DNA of 64,000 nt from Lepidodermella squamata (lineage: Eukaryota; Gastrotricha), in NCBI GenBank assembly GCA_047495785.1, contig JBLDXI010000029.1, positions 3,286,001 through 3,350,000 on the forward strand, in the 5' to 3' direction. A model generated the notes under the pieces. That model saw only the letters and a program-made list of their open reading frames with translations, did no database searches and was not told the origin of the DNA. A program made the position numbers and the translations under genes. The number at the start of each line of letters is the position of its first letter. Within the stretch, counting starts at the first letter, position 1. Positions 20,856 through 30,453 of this stretch are shown here, piece by piece.

Positions 20856-21482
20856 ATGACATCAATTAGCTACAACTGGATATCAGCTTCAGTGCCTTTC
20901 ACGCTGTTACTAGCAGCTCTTGGCCTTATTTTACGCTGGTGTTTATTCGAAGCTGTTCGGCGATCGGAACAACGCAGGCTTGACATGCTGGCTAGTCTTA
21001 TCATCGAAAGCTCTGAGCTGGCCAACATTCGGATCGAAAACAACCGTAGCCAGCGGCCTAGGTCGATTATTGTCTCAATCCCGCCAGCTGATTCATCACC
21101 CTTAATTGCTGATGGCCAGCAAAGCGTAGCTCATCCAAATCCGATTCTACATCAAGAAACAATTGATTTACGCTGGTGTTTATTCGAAGCTGTTCGGCGA
21201 TCGGAACAACGCAGGCTTGACATGCTGGCTAGTCTTATCATCGAAAGCTCTGAGCTGGCCAACATTCGGATCGAAAACAACCGTAGCCAGCGGCCTAGGT
21301 CGATTATTGTCTCAATCCCGCCAGCTGATTCATCACCCTTAATTGCTGATGGCCAGCAAAGCGTAGCTCATCCAAATCCGATTCTACATCAAGAAACAAT
21401 TGATTTGTCTCAACCGCCTCCAACTTATGAAGAAGTGGCGAAAATGATCGAAAAATCGAACATTTCAACTGAAAAATCCTAG
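20856..21482 (+). CDS. Small membrane protein with PPxY motif (copy B)
   Basis: From MTSISYNWISAS the protein has 208 residues. An N-terminal hydrophobic segment (about residues 10-26) precedes RWCLFEAVRRSEQRRLDML. A 79-residue block starting LRWCLFEAVRRSE and ending QETID is present twice in a row because of an exact 237-bp tandem duplication, so the second copy is placed in the tail. The C-terminus SQPPPTYEEVAKMIEKS keeps the WW-binding PPxY motif. It is paralogous to the 124-residue protein at 18930. AATAAA follows the stop (about 21501). Whether the doubled form is expressed is unknown. Confidence 0.6.
   Translation: MTSISYNWISASVPFTLLLAALGLILRWCLFEAVRRSEQRRLDMLASLIIESSELANIRIENNRSQRPRSIIVSIPPADSSPLIADGQQSVAHPNPILHQETIDLRWCLFEAVRRSEQRRLDMLASLIIESSELANIRIENNRSQRPRSIIVSIPPADSSPLIADGQQSVAHPNPILHQETIDLSQPPPTYEEVAKMIEKSNISTEKS
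20931..21404 (+). repeat. Exact 237-bp in-frame tandem duplication
   Basis: Units 20931-21167 and 21168-21404 appear identical base for base on reading. The unit length is a multiple of three, so the frame is kept (79 codons). Such identity means a very recent duplication or an assembly artefact. Confidence 0.85.
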
Positions 21483-21654
21483 ATTATTTTTGATGATCGG
21501 AAAAATAAAGCTATAGAAAAATTAATTGGTCGAAATCACGCAACACCCTTATAATTAATTTTTCAAATGCGATTTAGAAATTTAAAGGAATTGGAGAAAA
21601 TAAGGATGGATCAATCTGTTGAACAATTCTGGCTAATTATTTCAGATTAAAAAA

Positions 21655-22219
21655 ATGAAAAGTATGCTGGTAATTTTTTGCTTCCTGATGGCTGCCCTAG
21701 GTAATTTTTTTTAAATAGATGAATATTTTTGAAAATTCAACAAATTAAATTTTCAATTTTTCAAATTTATTTCAAATTTTATTCTCATTTTTTAATTTAA
21801 TAAATTTCAATTTTTTGGCAGAAATTGGTCGTGTTGAAGCTGGACGGGATCACCAGGGTGTTCAAGGCATTCAGGGTGGCCTGAACGACGACTTCGAGTA
21901 CGAACCCTACGCTAAGGTTCGGCTTCACAAGCGTTTTCGAAGTTCTGAAAGCAGCGAAGAAAGACCACGTCGTCGTAGGCAACCCGTTCGCATCGATGCG
22001 AATAACGTGAATGACAACGTCAATTTCGCCCAGGGCCAATTGCAGTCGAACCCGTGCCCATGTGTTGTTGGCGCAGCTTGCCCACCCTGCACGACTATGC
22101 CACCGGCTACGACAGCGGCTCAAATTCGATTTTTCCCACAGGGTCTTTTCAACCCTAACGGCTTGCTGCAGCCTGGTGGTAACAGGCCTAATTTCTGGAT
22201 TGATCGCTGGCAAAATTAA
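21655..22219 (+). CDS. Secreted, Arg- and Cys/Pro-rich protein
   Basis: Exons 21655-21700 and 21822-22219 join in phase to 147 residues. The start MKSMLVIFCFLMAAL is a signal peptide. The mature part is acidic/basic (RSSESSEERPRRRRQPV, a possible furin-type site), then CPCVVGAACPPC and a Thr/Pro/Gln/Asn-rich tail ending FWIDRWQN. No known domain is recognised. A broken copy of exon 1 lies at 20378. AATAAA follows the stop near 22269. Confidence 0.7.
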
Positions 22220-22893
22220 CGATACAATGCATGCATGAATTTTTGGAAAAATCTAATTATTTATTCGAATAAAACAGCATTTATACTTGAGGGTTTTAAT
22301 TTGTTCCTTATAATTCTTCACGAAATTTGACAGCTTAGGGAAAATCTTACGGCGGTACCAAATTTCATTAAATTCAAAATTCAATTGTCATGTGATTCGT
22401 GATAAAACTCTTCTAAAAATAGCTATGCTACTTTTTGCATGCATTTTAGCTTGTTTGTAGCTATTTTTACGCGTACGTGACAATTACGAATGGAATTGCA
22501 AGTGACAAATTCGCTAGTTGATGAAGGATTCACACCTGTCAACCCCAAAGATTCTGTATATTCTGAACATTCGTTGTCATTGTATTCATTTTATTACAAC
22601 AACTAGCTTGCAAGCTAATTAGCTCTTAAATAGGTTTTGATTTCAGTTTCGATTTTTTTATTTTTAATGAATTGATTTTTGATGACCTCATTTCTTCTGG
22701 CAATTCATCAGCTAGCATGCTTAATAGCTCTGAATTTTTATTAAAAGCGAAGTAAGATACAATCAAATCAACTCAAAATACGGGTATTGTATTTAGCGCT
22801 AATGCTAACTAAAATGAATTTTTTATCCACATGAATAAAAATCAGCACATGAATCATCAGCACATGAATAAAAATAAAAATGAAATGTCAATG
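22220..22893. other. AT-rich intergenic stretch
   Basis: Contains the probable poly(A) signal of the preceding gene and short ATGAATAAAAATCAGCACATG repeats near 22830-22880. I see no gene. Confidence 0.4.
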
Positions 22894-23079
22894 TTAAAGA
22901 ATTGTGCACCCTCCATTTCGTTTTCCATCCAAGGGAATCCTTGCCGAGACACCTACTTCGACGCCACCACGAGGAGTAGGAGCAACGTATGGACGTATAA
23001 CTATATTATTAGAATTGCCGACTGGAACCGGTGAAGGTCTAGGGAAAGTAGGTGGGAGGTTGTTTGAAGGATTTGACAT
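22894..23079 (-). CDS. Possible 61-residue protein ending in a CaaX box
   Basis: The minus-strand frame begins MSNPSNNLPPTFPRPSPVPV and ends KRNGGCTIL. CTIL fits a CaaX box with terminal Leu, the preferred substrate type of geranylgeranyltransferase I. Proline-rich N-terminus and a GGVEV/GKRNGG centre suggest a small membrane-tethered protein. Its base composition is GC-richer than its surroundings, as for real exons here. No family recognised; a chance frame is not excluded. Confidence 0.4.
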   Translation of the reverse strand: MSNPSNNLPPTFPRPSPVPVGNSNNIVIRPYVAPTPRGGVEVGVSARIPLDGKRNGGCTIL

Positions 23080-23832
23080 TTTGTTTTCGAAAATAAAACG
23101 CTAGAGAAATATATTATACAATTGTACAAAAAAGTAGACTCAATCATAAATAATGCTTCCTAGATGCATTAGAATAGCGCGTTGCTTAAATAACAATCTA
23201 AATGGAACGCGCAAAATTGCGAGTCCCCATAAGAAAATAAGAGAAGGGATAGCAATATTTTAATCATTATGCTTTGAGCTGATGAAAATTGCTTTAAAAG
23301 CAATTTATACCCCGGTACTCTAAAAGGTAAATGGTGTTTTCGAAACTAGTGCAAAAAAGCGCCCCGGATCCTTGGCGGACCAGAGAAACCGGCCAAGTGA
23401 CCGGCCAGTGTGACTGCGATGGTCAGTATGCCTATCAGCTATCGGCTGTTATCTCTGACTTATACCTAATATGAATCATAGTTAAGTGCGATTAAAGCAC
23501 CATTTAGCGTATTTTCTCGAAGAGCAGCGCAGCCGGAAACAACAAGCAATACATAATATGAATCATAGTTAATAAAAGCATGCTTTTGTTGACTTAGCAG
23601 ATGGTGACTTTTGCACCTCGAGATTTTAACAACTTCAGAGGATGGAGAGTTACACATCTTAACCGAATCTATGTCTGAAATATTTAATTATTTTCAAATA
23701 CCGTAAAAACCAAAATTGGGTGCCGTGGTTTTATAGTTTCAAACCAAGAAAAAAGTGAGGTACAATTGTAGGCTGTGTTATCATTTACTTGAATCTATCG
23801 TCATGGAAAAAAATTTGTAAATGAAACAACAG

Positions 23833-23999
23833 TCACATGTCCTCTTCGTAGAGATCGTGTTCATTTTTTACAATTTTTCCAGCCACATTCTTTGCTGAGG
23901 TTTCAGCTTCGACGCTTTCAGGAATGCTTTCCACGGAAGAGGAGGGTGTGATGAAAAGTTCAAGATGAAAGAAATGAAACTCGTAATGTTTTAGGTTGT
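23833..23999 (-). CDS. Possible C-terminal exon of an unrecognised gene
   Basis: An open stretch ends SVEAETSAKNVAGKIVKNEH then DLYEEDM and a stop, with protein-like acidic composition and synonymous-looking codon use. An acceptor-like AG precedes at about 24000. I could not find the upstream exons on the minus strand, so the boundaries and reality are uncertain. Confidence 0.22.
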
Positions 24000-24950
24000 T
24001 CTTGACGAGAAATTATGACAACTCATCTCAAATAACAGGCATTTACCAGATCAGATTTGAGCTTCGCATCAACTTAATTGAATGATTGCTAGAACTAACT
24101 CGGAATTAGTAATTTTCAGTCATGCGACAAGTGCAACATATTTATTAAGAAACCAATACACTAATTTAGGCCTGAGATATTATAATTTCAATCATCGCTC
24201 AGACTGGGGCTTAAACCAGGCGAGGCACTATTATAAACAACCTAGGACTCAATTTCGGTTTTTACGGTATTTCGATGAAATTTATTTCCTAATGCTCCTC
24301 TCGAAGAACTCGTTTTCATTAAAATTAACAGCATATCAGCATTTTTCTAACTTGACCACGTCGATTTAGCGCACTCGCCGTGGGCGCGGTATGCCGCGCC
24401 ACGCGCTTTTGTTCTGGGCCGCGCACTTCTGAAAACGTCGGAGAGAGAACAATATAAACATCAGACGAAATTCGCCGCACTTCGGAACTGTTAAGGCATC
24501 CGAAGTTAAGCGCATGGGTTCCGAAGTTCGGATACACCCGTCCGAACCGAAGCGCCGTTCGAAGTGTTTATAAATCCAGCATTAGTCAAAGATTGCCAGA
24601 AATCAAGTACATTTCTACGGAAAATCAGATTTGAAGATGTTCCACAAAACCCGCTTCCCGCTCCAAAACCACCTCTCAAAATTTACGAAGTATGGAACTA
24701 AATGTTCATTTTCTCGTCCAATCCGGCCAAGCTGGAGGGGATGATACTCCCCATACCCCTTGAAAGTCTGGATCGTGGGTCGCACACTGTTCGAGAGCGT
24801 GCTTCGTGCCTTCCGCCTACTCCAAGATACCGAAGATGCGATAAGATAATATTTCACACATGGATTGACCACAGATAAGAAAGATTCAACCATGACAAAT
24901 TAAGATACATCCTAATTATTAGCTTCAAGTAATCATAGATTCAACCAGAA
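24000..24950. other. Intergenic, with GC-rich CCGAAGTT block
   Basis: At 24370-24570 a GC-rich block has GGCGCGGTATGCCGCGCC-like palindromes and three CCGAAGTT words. A minus-strand frame at 24615-24893 (92 residues) is open but shows no recognisable domain. I call no gene. Confidence 0.4.
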
Positions 24951-26488
24951 ATGGCCTGGTTAGCTTTCACGACTTTGACGATATTTATCTCTTTGACAGG
25001 TAAGACAGATCGAGATACTTCGTGATGGAGGTTTTGATGTAATGAAAATGCTTAGGTGTACCTAGAACTACACGGGGAAAAAACCCATGAATTCATGTGG
25101 CAATTTTGGCTTATTATTAGTTTCTAACTTCCATGAATTCATGGCCTGGGGGTACCCTAATTCATGGATTTTTTGAAAACAATTGAATTCACGGGTTTTT
25201 TATCTTTTAAAATCGATGCCCATGAATTCAATTAAAATAACTTTCAATTAGTAAAATTGCGATTTATTTTATTAATTTATATTAATTAAGATTTTTTTGT
25301 TTTCTTAAAAATTATATATTTTTATAACCGGATATACCGATCTTGATTTGCCAATGCCCATAAAGAAACCCACATCCAAGGCATTCCATTGGCATCCAGG
25401 ATCCAGGTGCCCGTCTCGGCTAACGAGTACTGAATACCTGGAGTCCTAGGTGCATGGTATCACTTTATTGATAGTAGAAAAAAATAATAAGTTGAACGCG
25501 ATTTCAAAAACGTAGTGGTTCTAGGATGGGACTTGATTCATCCTCACAGCTCATTTGCAATTTGCATATGCACAACTTTTTTTGCCTAATTAACAATATA
25601 AAAACTAATTAATTGTTGGAGCCCTGAATTCGCCAGCATGGATTAAGTTATTTTAAATGTTTCAATAAAAAATTCATGCGCATGAAAATTTTGCTAAAAA
25701 GTGTAATTGAATTCATGGGACGACACTTAATTCATGTGGCAGGTCGATGAATTCATGGGGTTTTTTTTCCCGTGTAGAAATTGAGTGCTTGACAAGTAAT
25801 TGTATTGAGTCCTTCCATTCTTTTTCCAGTTTCTCAAGCCGATGATTCTTTGGTTGGTTTCTGGCCACTTACCAGCCAGACCTATGTGAATGAAATCAGC
25901 CGCGGTTTGACTCCTTCGGCAATCTATTATCCTCTTTTGGACAAGTATGCCGGCCCTTTCGGTGAGATTAACACAGCCTACACCGTCAGCAACCCCACCG
26001 GTCGCTTAGCCACCTATAACGACATTTCACTGCCCAGCCCAGACTTCACAATTTCATTCTTCGTGAAAACAATTGATGAGACTCAATTTACTATTCTGAG
26101 TTTTTACGAGAATTCAACTTCCTTCTTCCGCGTGGTTTTCCATCCGCCAAATTTAATCGGCTTCCAGGGTATACCGACTGACACTAGGTTCCCTGTTATG
26201 CTGAACGGCACCAACCATTGGAACTTCATTTCAATCGTCTACTCGAGCTCTACGGGCTTTGTCGAAATGCATGGCGAAGATGGTTCGATGTTTTCGTTCG
26301 CGAAAGCCCTATTGCAGGTTCCTGCCTTGAATCCATCCACCTCTTCCTTTTCAATGGGCGGTGATGCCTCAAGTCAATTTGACATGACAAACTTAGATTC
26401 GCTTGCATGTATTACTCTTCATTCAAAAGCTTTAGCTGACAGCGAAATCGCCCAATTGACGAGCAATTGTAAGGCCGTTCAGCCTTGA
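24951..26488 (+). CDS. Secreted LamG-like (concanavalin A-fold) protein 1
   Basis: Exon 1 (24951-24999) encodes a signal peptide, MAWLAFTTLTIFISLT, and exon 2 (25830-26488) the rest; total 235 residues. After cleavage near VSQA/DDS the protein is one jelly-roll LamG/pentraxin-like domain: SLVGFWPLTSQ, a DFTISFFVKT strand, WNFISIVYSSSTGFVE, FSMGG and LACITLHSKALADSEIAQL before CKAVQP. Such domains bind glycans or proteins outside the cell; the ligand here is unknown. It is paralogous, with the same intron phase, to 27297-28197, and more distantly to 29749-30453. The intron hosts a TA-flanked MITE. AATAAA lies about 30 bases after the stop. Confidence 0.8.
25071..25774. mobile_element. MITE with TA flanks and ATGAATTCAT words
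   Basis: It starts CACGGGGAAAAAACCCATGA and ends with the inverse (CATGGGGTTTTTTTTCCCGTG type), with TA on each side (25069-25070, 25775-25776), as for Tc1/mariner-like elements. The palindrome ATGAATTCAT recurs at both ends and in the interior. It has no transposase and lies wholly within intron 1 of LamG-like gene 1. Confidence 0.75.
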
Positions 26489-26610
26489 AACTGATTGAGC
26501 TGATTTCTTGAAAATTAATAAAAATATTAAGGACTGAGACTGAATGACAAGCTAATAGCTAATACAGGTAGGATCGTTGAGCTGGGGGTTACGGCAAGCA
26601 ACCCCAAGCA

Positions 26611-26965
26611 GTGTAGTACTTGGCTTACTGATATGTTCCTCGAACTGTATTTGTAACCGGTGTAAGTTCTGCGACGCTGATCCTTTGGTGTGGACTTCGA
26701 TCAACGTGCATATATTAAGTACGCACTTGGTAGCCGACCCTGCTCCACACAGAAACACGTTCGTGCCAATAACGCCCTCGTTGAATATTGATCAGAGACC
26801 TTTGGACTTTCGAGGATATATAAACCTTCGTGCTTTGACGGATAATTACCTGATATATCTGATCGTTACCTGATAGTAACCCTTTGTTATCTCGTCAGCT
26901 CAGTTGAATAATAAAGCTGTGAGTTGTGGAATCTGCCGTCTCTTACCAGATTAGAACCCCGTTAC
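26611..26965 (+). mobile_element. Possible solo LTR
   Basis: A stretch from TGTAGTACTTGG to CCCCGTTACA has the TGT...ACA ends of an LTR, a TATA-like GATATATAAAC near 26815 and an AATAAA near 26910 followed by TGTG. No flanking 5-bp duplication was found and no retroviral-type genes are nearby, so the borders are tentative. Confidence 0.3.
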
Positions 26966-27296
26966 ATATTCTCGGACCCTTTATTGATTCGTCAATTTTT
27001 ATATCAATTTCTTTCAGAGCAGAAAAGGCGATAGGGCTAAAATTCTTAGATCAAATAGGCTCAAGGTCAAGTTTTGAAAGTGATTTCCGTAAATAATGAT
27101 GAATCACCATTCGATTTGAACGCTAAGCAGAAAAACTATAGATAACCTAGATAACAATCAAATGGAAGGAAGCAACGGGGCGATAAGGAAAAAAACAAGA
27201 TACCCAGCAAGAAAAAAAGCTTATCTATATATTATGTTAGGTCTCGGCGGTATTCAGTACTTCGTACTTCTTACCTAAATCAACATCGGCTTCAGG

Positions 27297-28197
27297 ATGG
27301 CCTCGATTATTTCCGTTATTCTGGCTCTGTTTGTCTCCATTTCAGGTATGAATCGAATTTGATTTCAAAACTAGGCGAATAAAAGGTAGAGTAGTTATTC
27401 TAATGATAAGGGATAAGGGATGAACGCCTTTTTAAATTCGTAGGTACTGGGATTTGAACATTTTCGGGCGAATAGAAGTTGAAATATGATGATAGAAATG
27501 ATGTCTTAAACGAACAGCCGTTTTTCTTTCTTCAGTTTCTTTCGCCGATGATTCACTTGTTGGTTTCTGGCCACTAACCAGCCAGACTTACGTGAACGAG
27601 ATCAGCCGCAGCCTAGCTCCAAGCAGCGTCTACCAGCCTTTCTTAGACACAAAACCAGGCCCTTTTGGCCAGCCAAACACCGCATACACCACGACTACGG
27701 TTGTAACGCAGGGTCGTTTAGCTGGCTTTAATGACATCCAGTTGCCCACTCCTGATTTTAGCTTCTCATTCTTCGTGCGAACAACTGACACGAGGATATT
27801 TACGATTGCAAGTTTTTACGTTGACGCCTCGGCACATCTACGGGTTGTTTACTACCCTCCAAATCTGATCTCGCTCGACGGATCACCGAAAATTGTCAGA
27901 TTTCCGATTCTATCCAATACGACGGAATGGAATTTCATTTCCCTTGTCTACACTAATTCCACCGGGTTCGTTGAGGCTTATGGCCAGGATGGGTCTATGT
28001 TTCCATTTGCGAAGTTGCGACTACAAATTCCGGCGATGGATCCATCTAAAACAGCATTTTACATGGGCGGTGACATTGGCGACTCAGTTGACATGTCTAG
28101 TTCGAATTCGCTGGCTTGTGTCACGCTGCACTCGAAAGCCCTCGTTCCGAATGAAATCGTTCAACTAACGAGTGCTTGCAAGGCGGTACAGCCTTAA
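27297..28197 (+). CDS. Secreted LamG-like (concanavalin A-fold) protein 2
   Basis: Exons 27297-27345 and 27536-28197 give 236 residues. MASIISVILALFVSIS is the signal peptide; both exon 1 length (49 bases) and splice phase equal those of the gene at 24951. The domain keeps SLVGFWPLTSQTYVNEISR, DFSFSFFVRTTD, WNFISLVYTNSTGFVEAYG, FYMGGDIGD and LACVTLHSKALVPNEIVQL, ending CKAVQP. It is the closest paralogue of LamG-like protein 1 and probably arose by local duplication; its intron lacks the MITE. Confidence 0.8.
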
Positions 28198-28204
28198 ACA
28201 GCTA

Positions 28205-28350
28205 GAAATGATAAGTCAAAATAAAAAATAAAAATAAAAAATGAAAAATAAAATGAGTAGCGGTGGGGATTTGATCGCCTGCTGTGCGTTCCCCAGCAAA
28301 AATAAAGTTGTGTGCACACTCGTGAAAATTACATCGCGCAATTGCGCCCA
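28205..28350. repeat. Dispersed AT-rich/tRNA-like repeat copy
   Basis: ATAAAAAATAAAAATAAAAA is followed by GGATTTGATCGCCT and GTGTGCACACTCGTGAAAAT. The same order occurs at 17480-17600 and 20500-20620. GGATTTGATCGCC resembles an inverted pol III B box, so a tRNA-derived origin is possible. Confidence 0.5.
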
Positions 28351-28439
28351 CGTGGCCACGTGGTTTTTTGCACGCAATGAAGTGCTGCAATTTTTATTGC
28401 TAGGTCAGTCGCTTTTTGGACGAGAATTCTCACCACACC

Positions 28440-29216
28440 ATGCACTCACTTAGTGTTGCCCTGTTGCTAGTTACTGCCACTGGGCAATTGTTGGCTGGCA
28501 ATCATTCAGAGATCGTGCTAATCAAAAACCGAAACATAGGCACTACAGTTAGCCCTTCGATCGCGAATTCTTCTACTACAGTCAAAGCCCAGCATGTCCA
28601 GCAGGATAAGGACAGCACAGACCTGGCGCCGAAAGGTGAAGCAGCCAAATACGTCTCTTATTTCCTGTTCGCCGCTGTTGGAATCGGCGCTGTTTTCATC
28701 ATCGGCGGATTTTTCTTCAACCGAACTCTGGATGGTGCGCTTGAATGCTGCGTTCGTCAGGTTAATCAACACCCATCCAACAATGAGGTGTTCTTCCTAC
28801 CCAACATCAACCTCCGTCATCAACGCAACATCCGGCGATTTCGATCTGAAGCAGGGCTATCCCGCCTGCCTATCCACAAAAAACCGGCGAAACAACACCG
28901 AATTTTGGTGCCTGTCAGACGTCAAGATGTTGTTGCTGAGGCCGAACAGCCTTGTTCTCATGGAATTGCCTTATCCACGATTGTCGAAGCCACGGATTCT
29001 CGTTACATCAGTTCTTTCAGCGAATTATCAAGTGATGAATCTTCAATCTCAATGGTGTCAAACATAGACAATGATGGTTGTCATTGTCTATGGTGTCAAA
29101 CCTCTACCGTGTCAAGACTTCAAGCTCGGTTTAGTGACATTTTCAAAGCAAAAACACTGCGTTATTCTGCCATAATAAATCTATTGTGCATCCATTCTCA
29201 TTGTATTTTTTTTTAG
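28440..29216 (+). CDS. Single-pass type I membrane protein, unknown family
   Basis: From MHSLSVALLLVTATGQ the protein has 258 residues: signal peptide, a short Ser/Thr-rich N-glycosylated ectodomain (NHSE, NSST), one transmembrane helix (YFLFAAVGIGAVFIIGGFFF), then a cytosolic tail with basic (RHQRNIRRFR) and Ser-rich (SSFSELSSDESSISM) parts. No domain is recognised. The end in a T-rich stretch is weak and a spliced 3' end is possible. Its stop overlaps the stop of the convergent gene at 29213-29549. Confidence 0.55.
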   Translation: MHSLSVALLLVTATGQLLAGNHSEIVLIKNRNIGTTVSPSIANSSTTVKAQHVQQDKDSTDLAPKGEAAKYVSYFLFAAVGIGAVFIIGGFFFNRTLDGALECCVRQVNQHPSNNEVFFLPNINLRHQRNIRRFRSEAGLSRLPIHKKPAKQHRILVPVRRQDVVAEAEQPCSHGIALSTIVEATDSRYISSFSELSSDESSISMVSNIDNDGCHCLWCQTSTVSRLQARFSDIFKAKTLRYSAIINLLCIHSHCIFF

Positions 29217-29549
29217 AATTTAAAGTAATGATAGGCCTCGACGTAGCAGATGCGCATGACTGTTGGAATGGCTCGAGCTTCCGGTCCACCGTATCGATCC
29301 AGGCACTTCTCCAGCCTGCGGGAGCGATTCGAGTTGAAAACCTTCTCATACAACCTTGTTAGAGTTTCTCGGATTCCAAGGTAAGAAATTCGCATGGCTG
29401 AAATAAATTAGAAAATTAGAAAATTATGTCTAAAAATAAAACAGTGCTTTCTGCTTACCGTTATTTTTCTGATTCTCCTGGTCCATTGCTCGGCTGGCGG
29501 CATTCGAGACGAGAAAACAAAAAATCACTAAAATAATTGGGGAAAACAT
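29213..29549 (-). CDS. Small secreted protein, unknown family
   Basis: Exons 29549-29459 and 29397-29213 join in phase to 91 residues. MFSPIILVIFCFLVSNAAS is a clear signal peptide. The mature part contains LGIRETLTRLYEKVF, RRLEKCLDRYGG and MRICYVEAYHYFKF, with two cysteines and amphipathic helical spacing. No family is recognised. Its TAA stop shares bases with the TAG stop of the plus-strand gene. Confidence 0.6.
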
Positions 29550-29748
29550 TTTCAAACAGTGAATCAAAATAGTCGCTTCCTGTTTTGACCCATGAGTAAT
29601 GTTGATATTTTCGCATCGTAATCTCGCTCTCAGCTTATCAGCAGCAACTCATTTGAGGGCAATTTATCTTTTTTTACCCCCCCCCACATTACCTTAGCAC
29701 AGTGCTAATTACTGTCGGGAAAAATACTTCGGCTGGACGCAGTCAATC

Positions 29749-30453
29749 ATGTTGCTTGTAAAATTTGTTGTCTTAATGTCTCTTTCGATCGATTTATCTC
29801 AATGCGCGGGTAATTTGATCGCGTTCTGGCCTCTAAACAAGGCATACAAGCTTCAGGAAATTTCATGGGACAGACCGACATCAGGTTTACATAATCCGTT
29901 ACTCAACTCAGAAACGAATGGACCATTCGGAAAACCTGATACGTCTTACACTGTAACTTGCGCTGGTTGCACTATGGCGCACTATCCCGTCGGGTTACCT
30001 GAAACATTTACCATCTCGTTCTATTTGAGAACCTCTTGCCAGAAGGAAGCAACGTTTATTGGTTTCAAAGACAAGGAAAACAAAGTTGAAATCGGGTGTG
30101 TGCCTCCAAATTTGCTGGAAATCACAGGCTCTGCAAATGGAAAAATCGTTCGCTTCCCGGTTATTCAAACGGATACGATGCAGTTTTTGGCTATTACCTA
30201 CGATGAGGATTCGTATTTAGCGGTTCATGATTCAACGGGTGAAATAATCAAATTCGCAGCCGCGTCCAATGTTCAATTACCACTGTTTAATAACACTGTG
30301 ACCGATGTAGACTCGTTTAGTCTAGGCGGCATTGACAGTATGATGCAAATGTCTGACGCGATAGCTTGCGTTATGATCTACGACAAAGTGCTTAGCAACG
30401 ATGATATTGCCGAGTTACCCCGAGCCTGCCAAAAAGTGCAGCCCAGGTCTTGA
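29749..30453 (+). CDS. Secreted LamG-like (concanavalin A-fold) protein 3
   Basis: A single exon of 234 residues starts MLLVKFVVLMSLSIDLSQC (signal peptide) and keeps the family landmarks GNLIAFWPLNKAY, GPFGKPDTSYTV, TFTISFYLRTS, FSLGGIDSM, DAIACVMIYDKVLSNDDIAEL and CQKVQP. It diverges from the two intron-bearing paralogues upstream and has additional cysteines (CAGC). AATAAAG follows the stop directly. Confidence 0.78.
   Translation: MLLVKFVVLMSLSIDLSQCAGNLIAFWPLNKAYKLQEISWDRPTSGLHNPLLNSETNGPFGKPDTSYTVTCAGCTMAHYPVGLPETFTISFYLRTSCQKEATFIGFKDKENKVEIGCVPPNLLEITGSANGKIVRFPVIQTDTMQFLAITYDEDSYLAVHDSTGEIIKFAAASNVQLPLFNNTVTDVDSFSLGGIDSMMQMSDAIACVMIYDKVLSNDDIAELPRACQKVQPRS

Larger units (their letters stand above)
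20474..21700. repeat. Tandem duplication, copy B
   Basis: This is the uninterrupted partner of copy A, containing the second PPxY gene and the intact exon 1 of the MKSML gene. It also carries a private 237-bp internal tandem duplication. Confidence 0.8.

Noticed and set aside
24480-24560. 5S rRNA-like CGAAGTTAAGC word
   Set aside because: Only one short word matches; the flanking A, IE and C box pattern and the helices of 5S rRNA are absent.
24615-24893. 92-residue minus-strand frame as a gene
   Set aside because: Open but without signal peptide, domain, cysteine pattern or paralogue; no splice partners found.
27010-27060. 18S rRNA-like AAATTCTTAGATC word
   Set aside because: The match is about a dozen bases and neighbouring rRNA sequence is missing.
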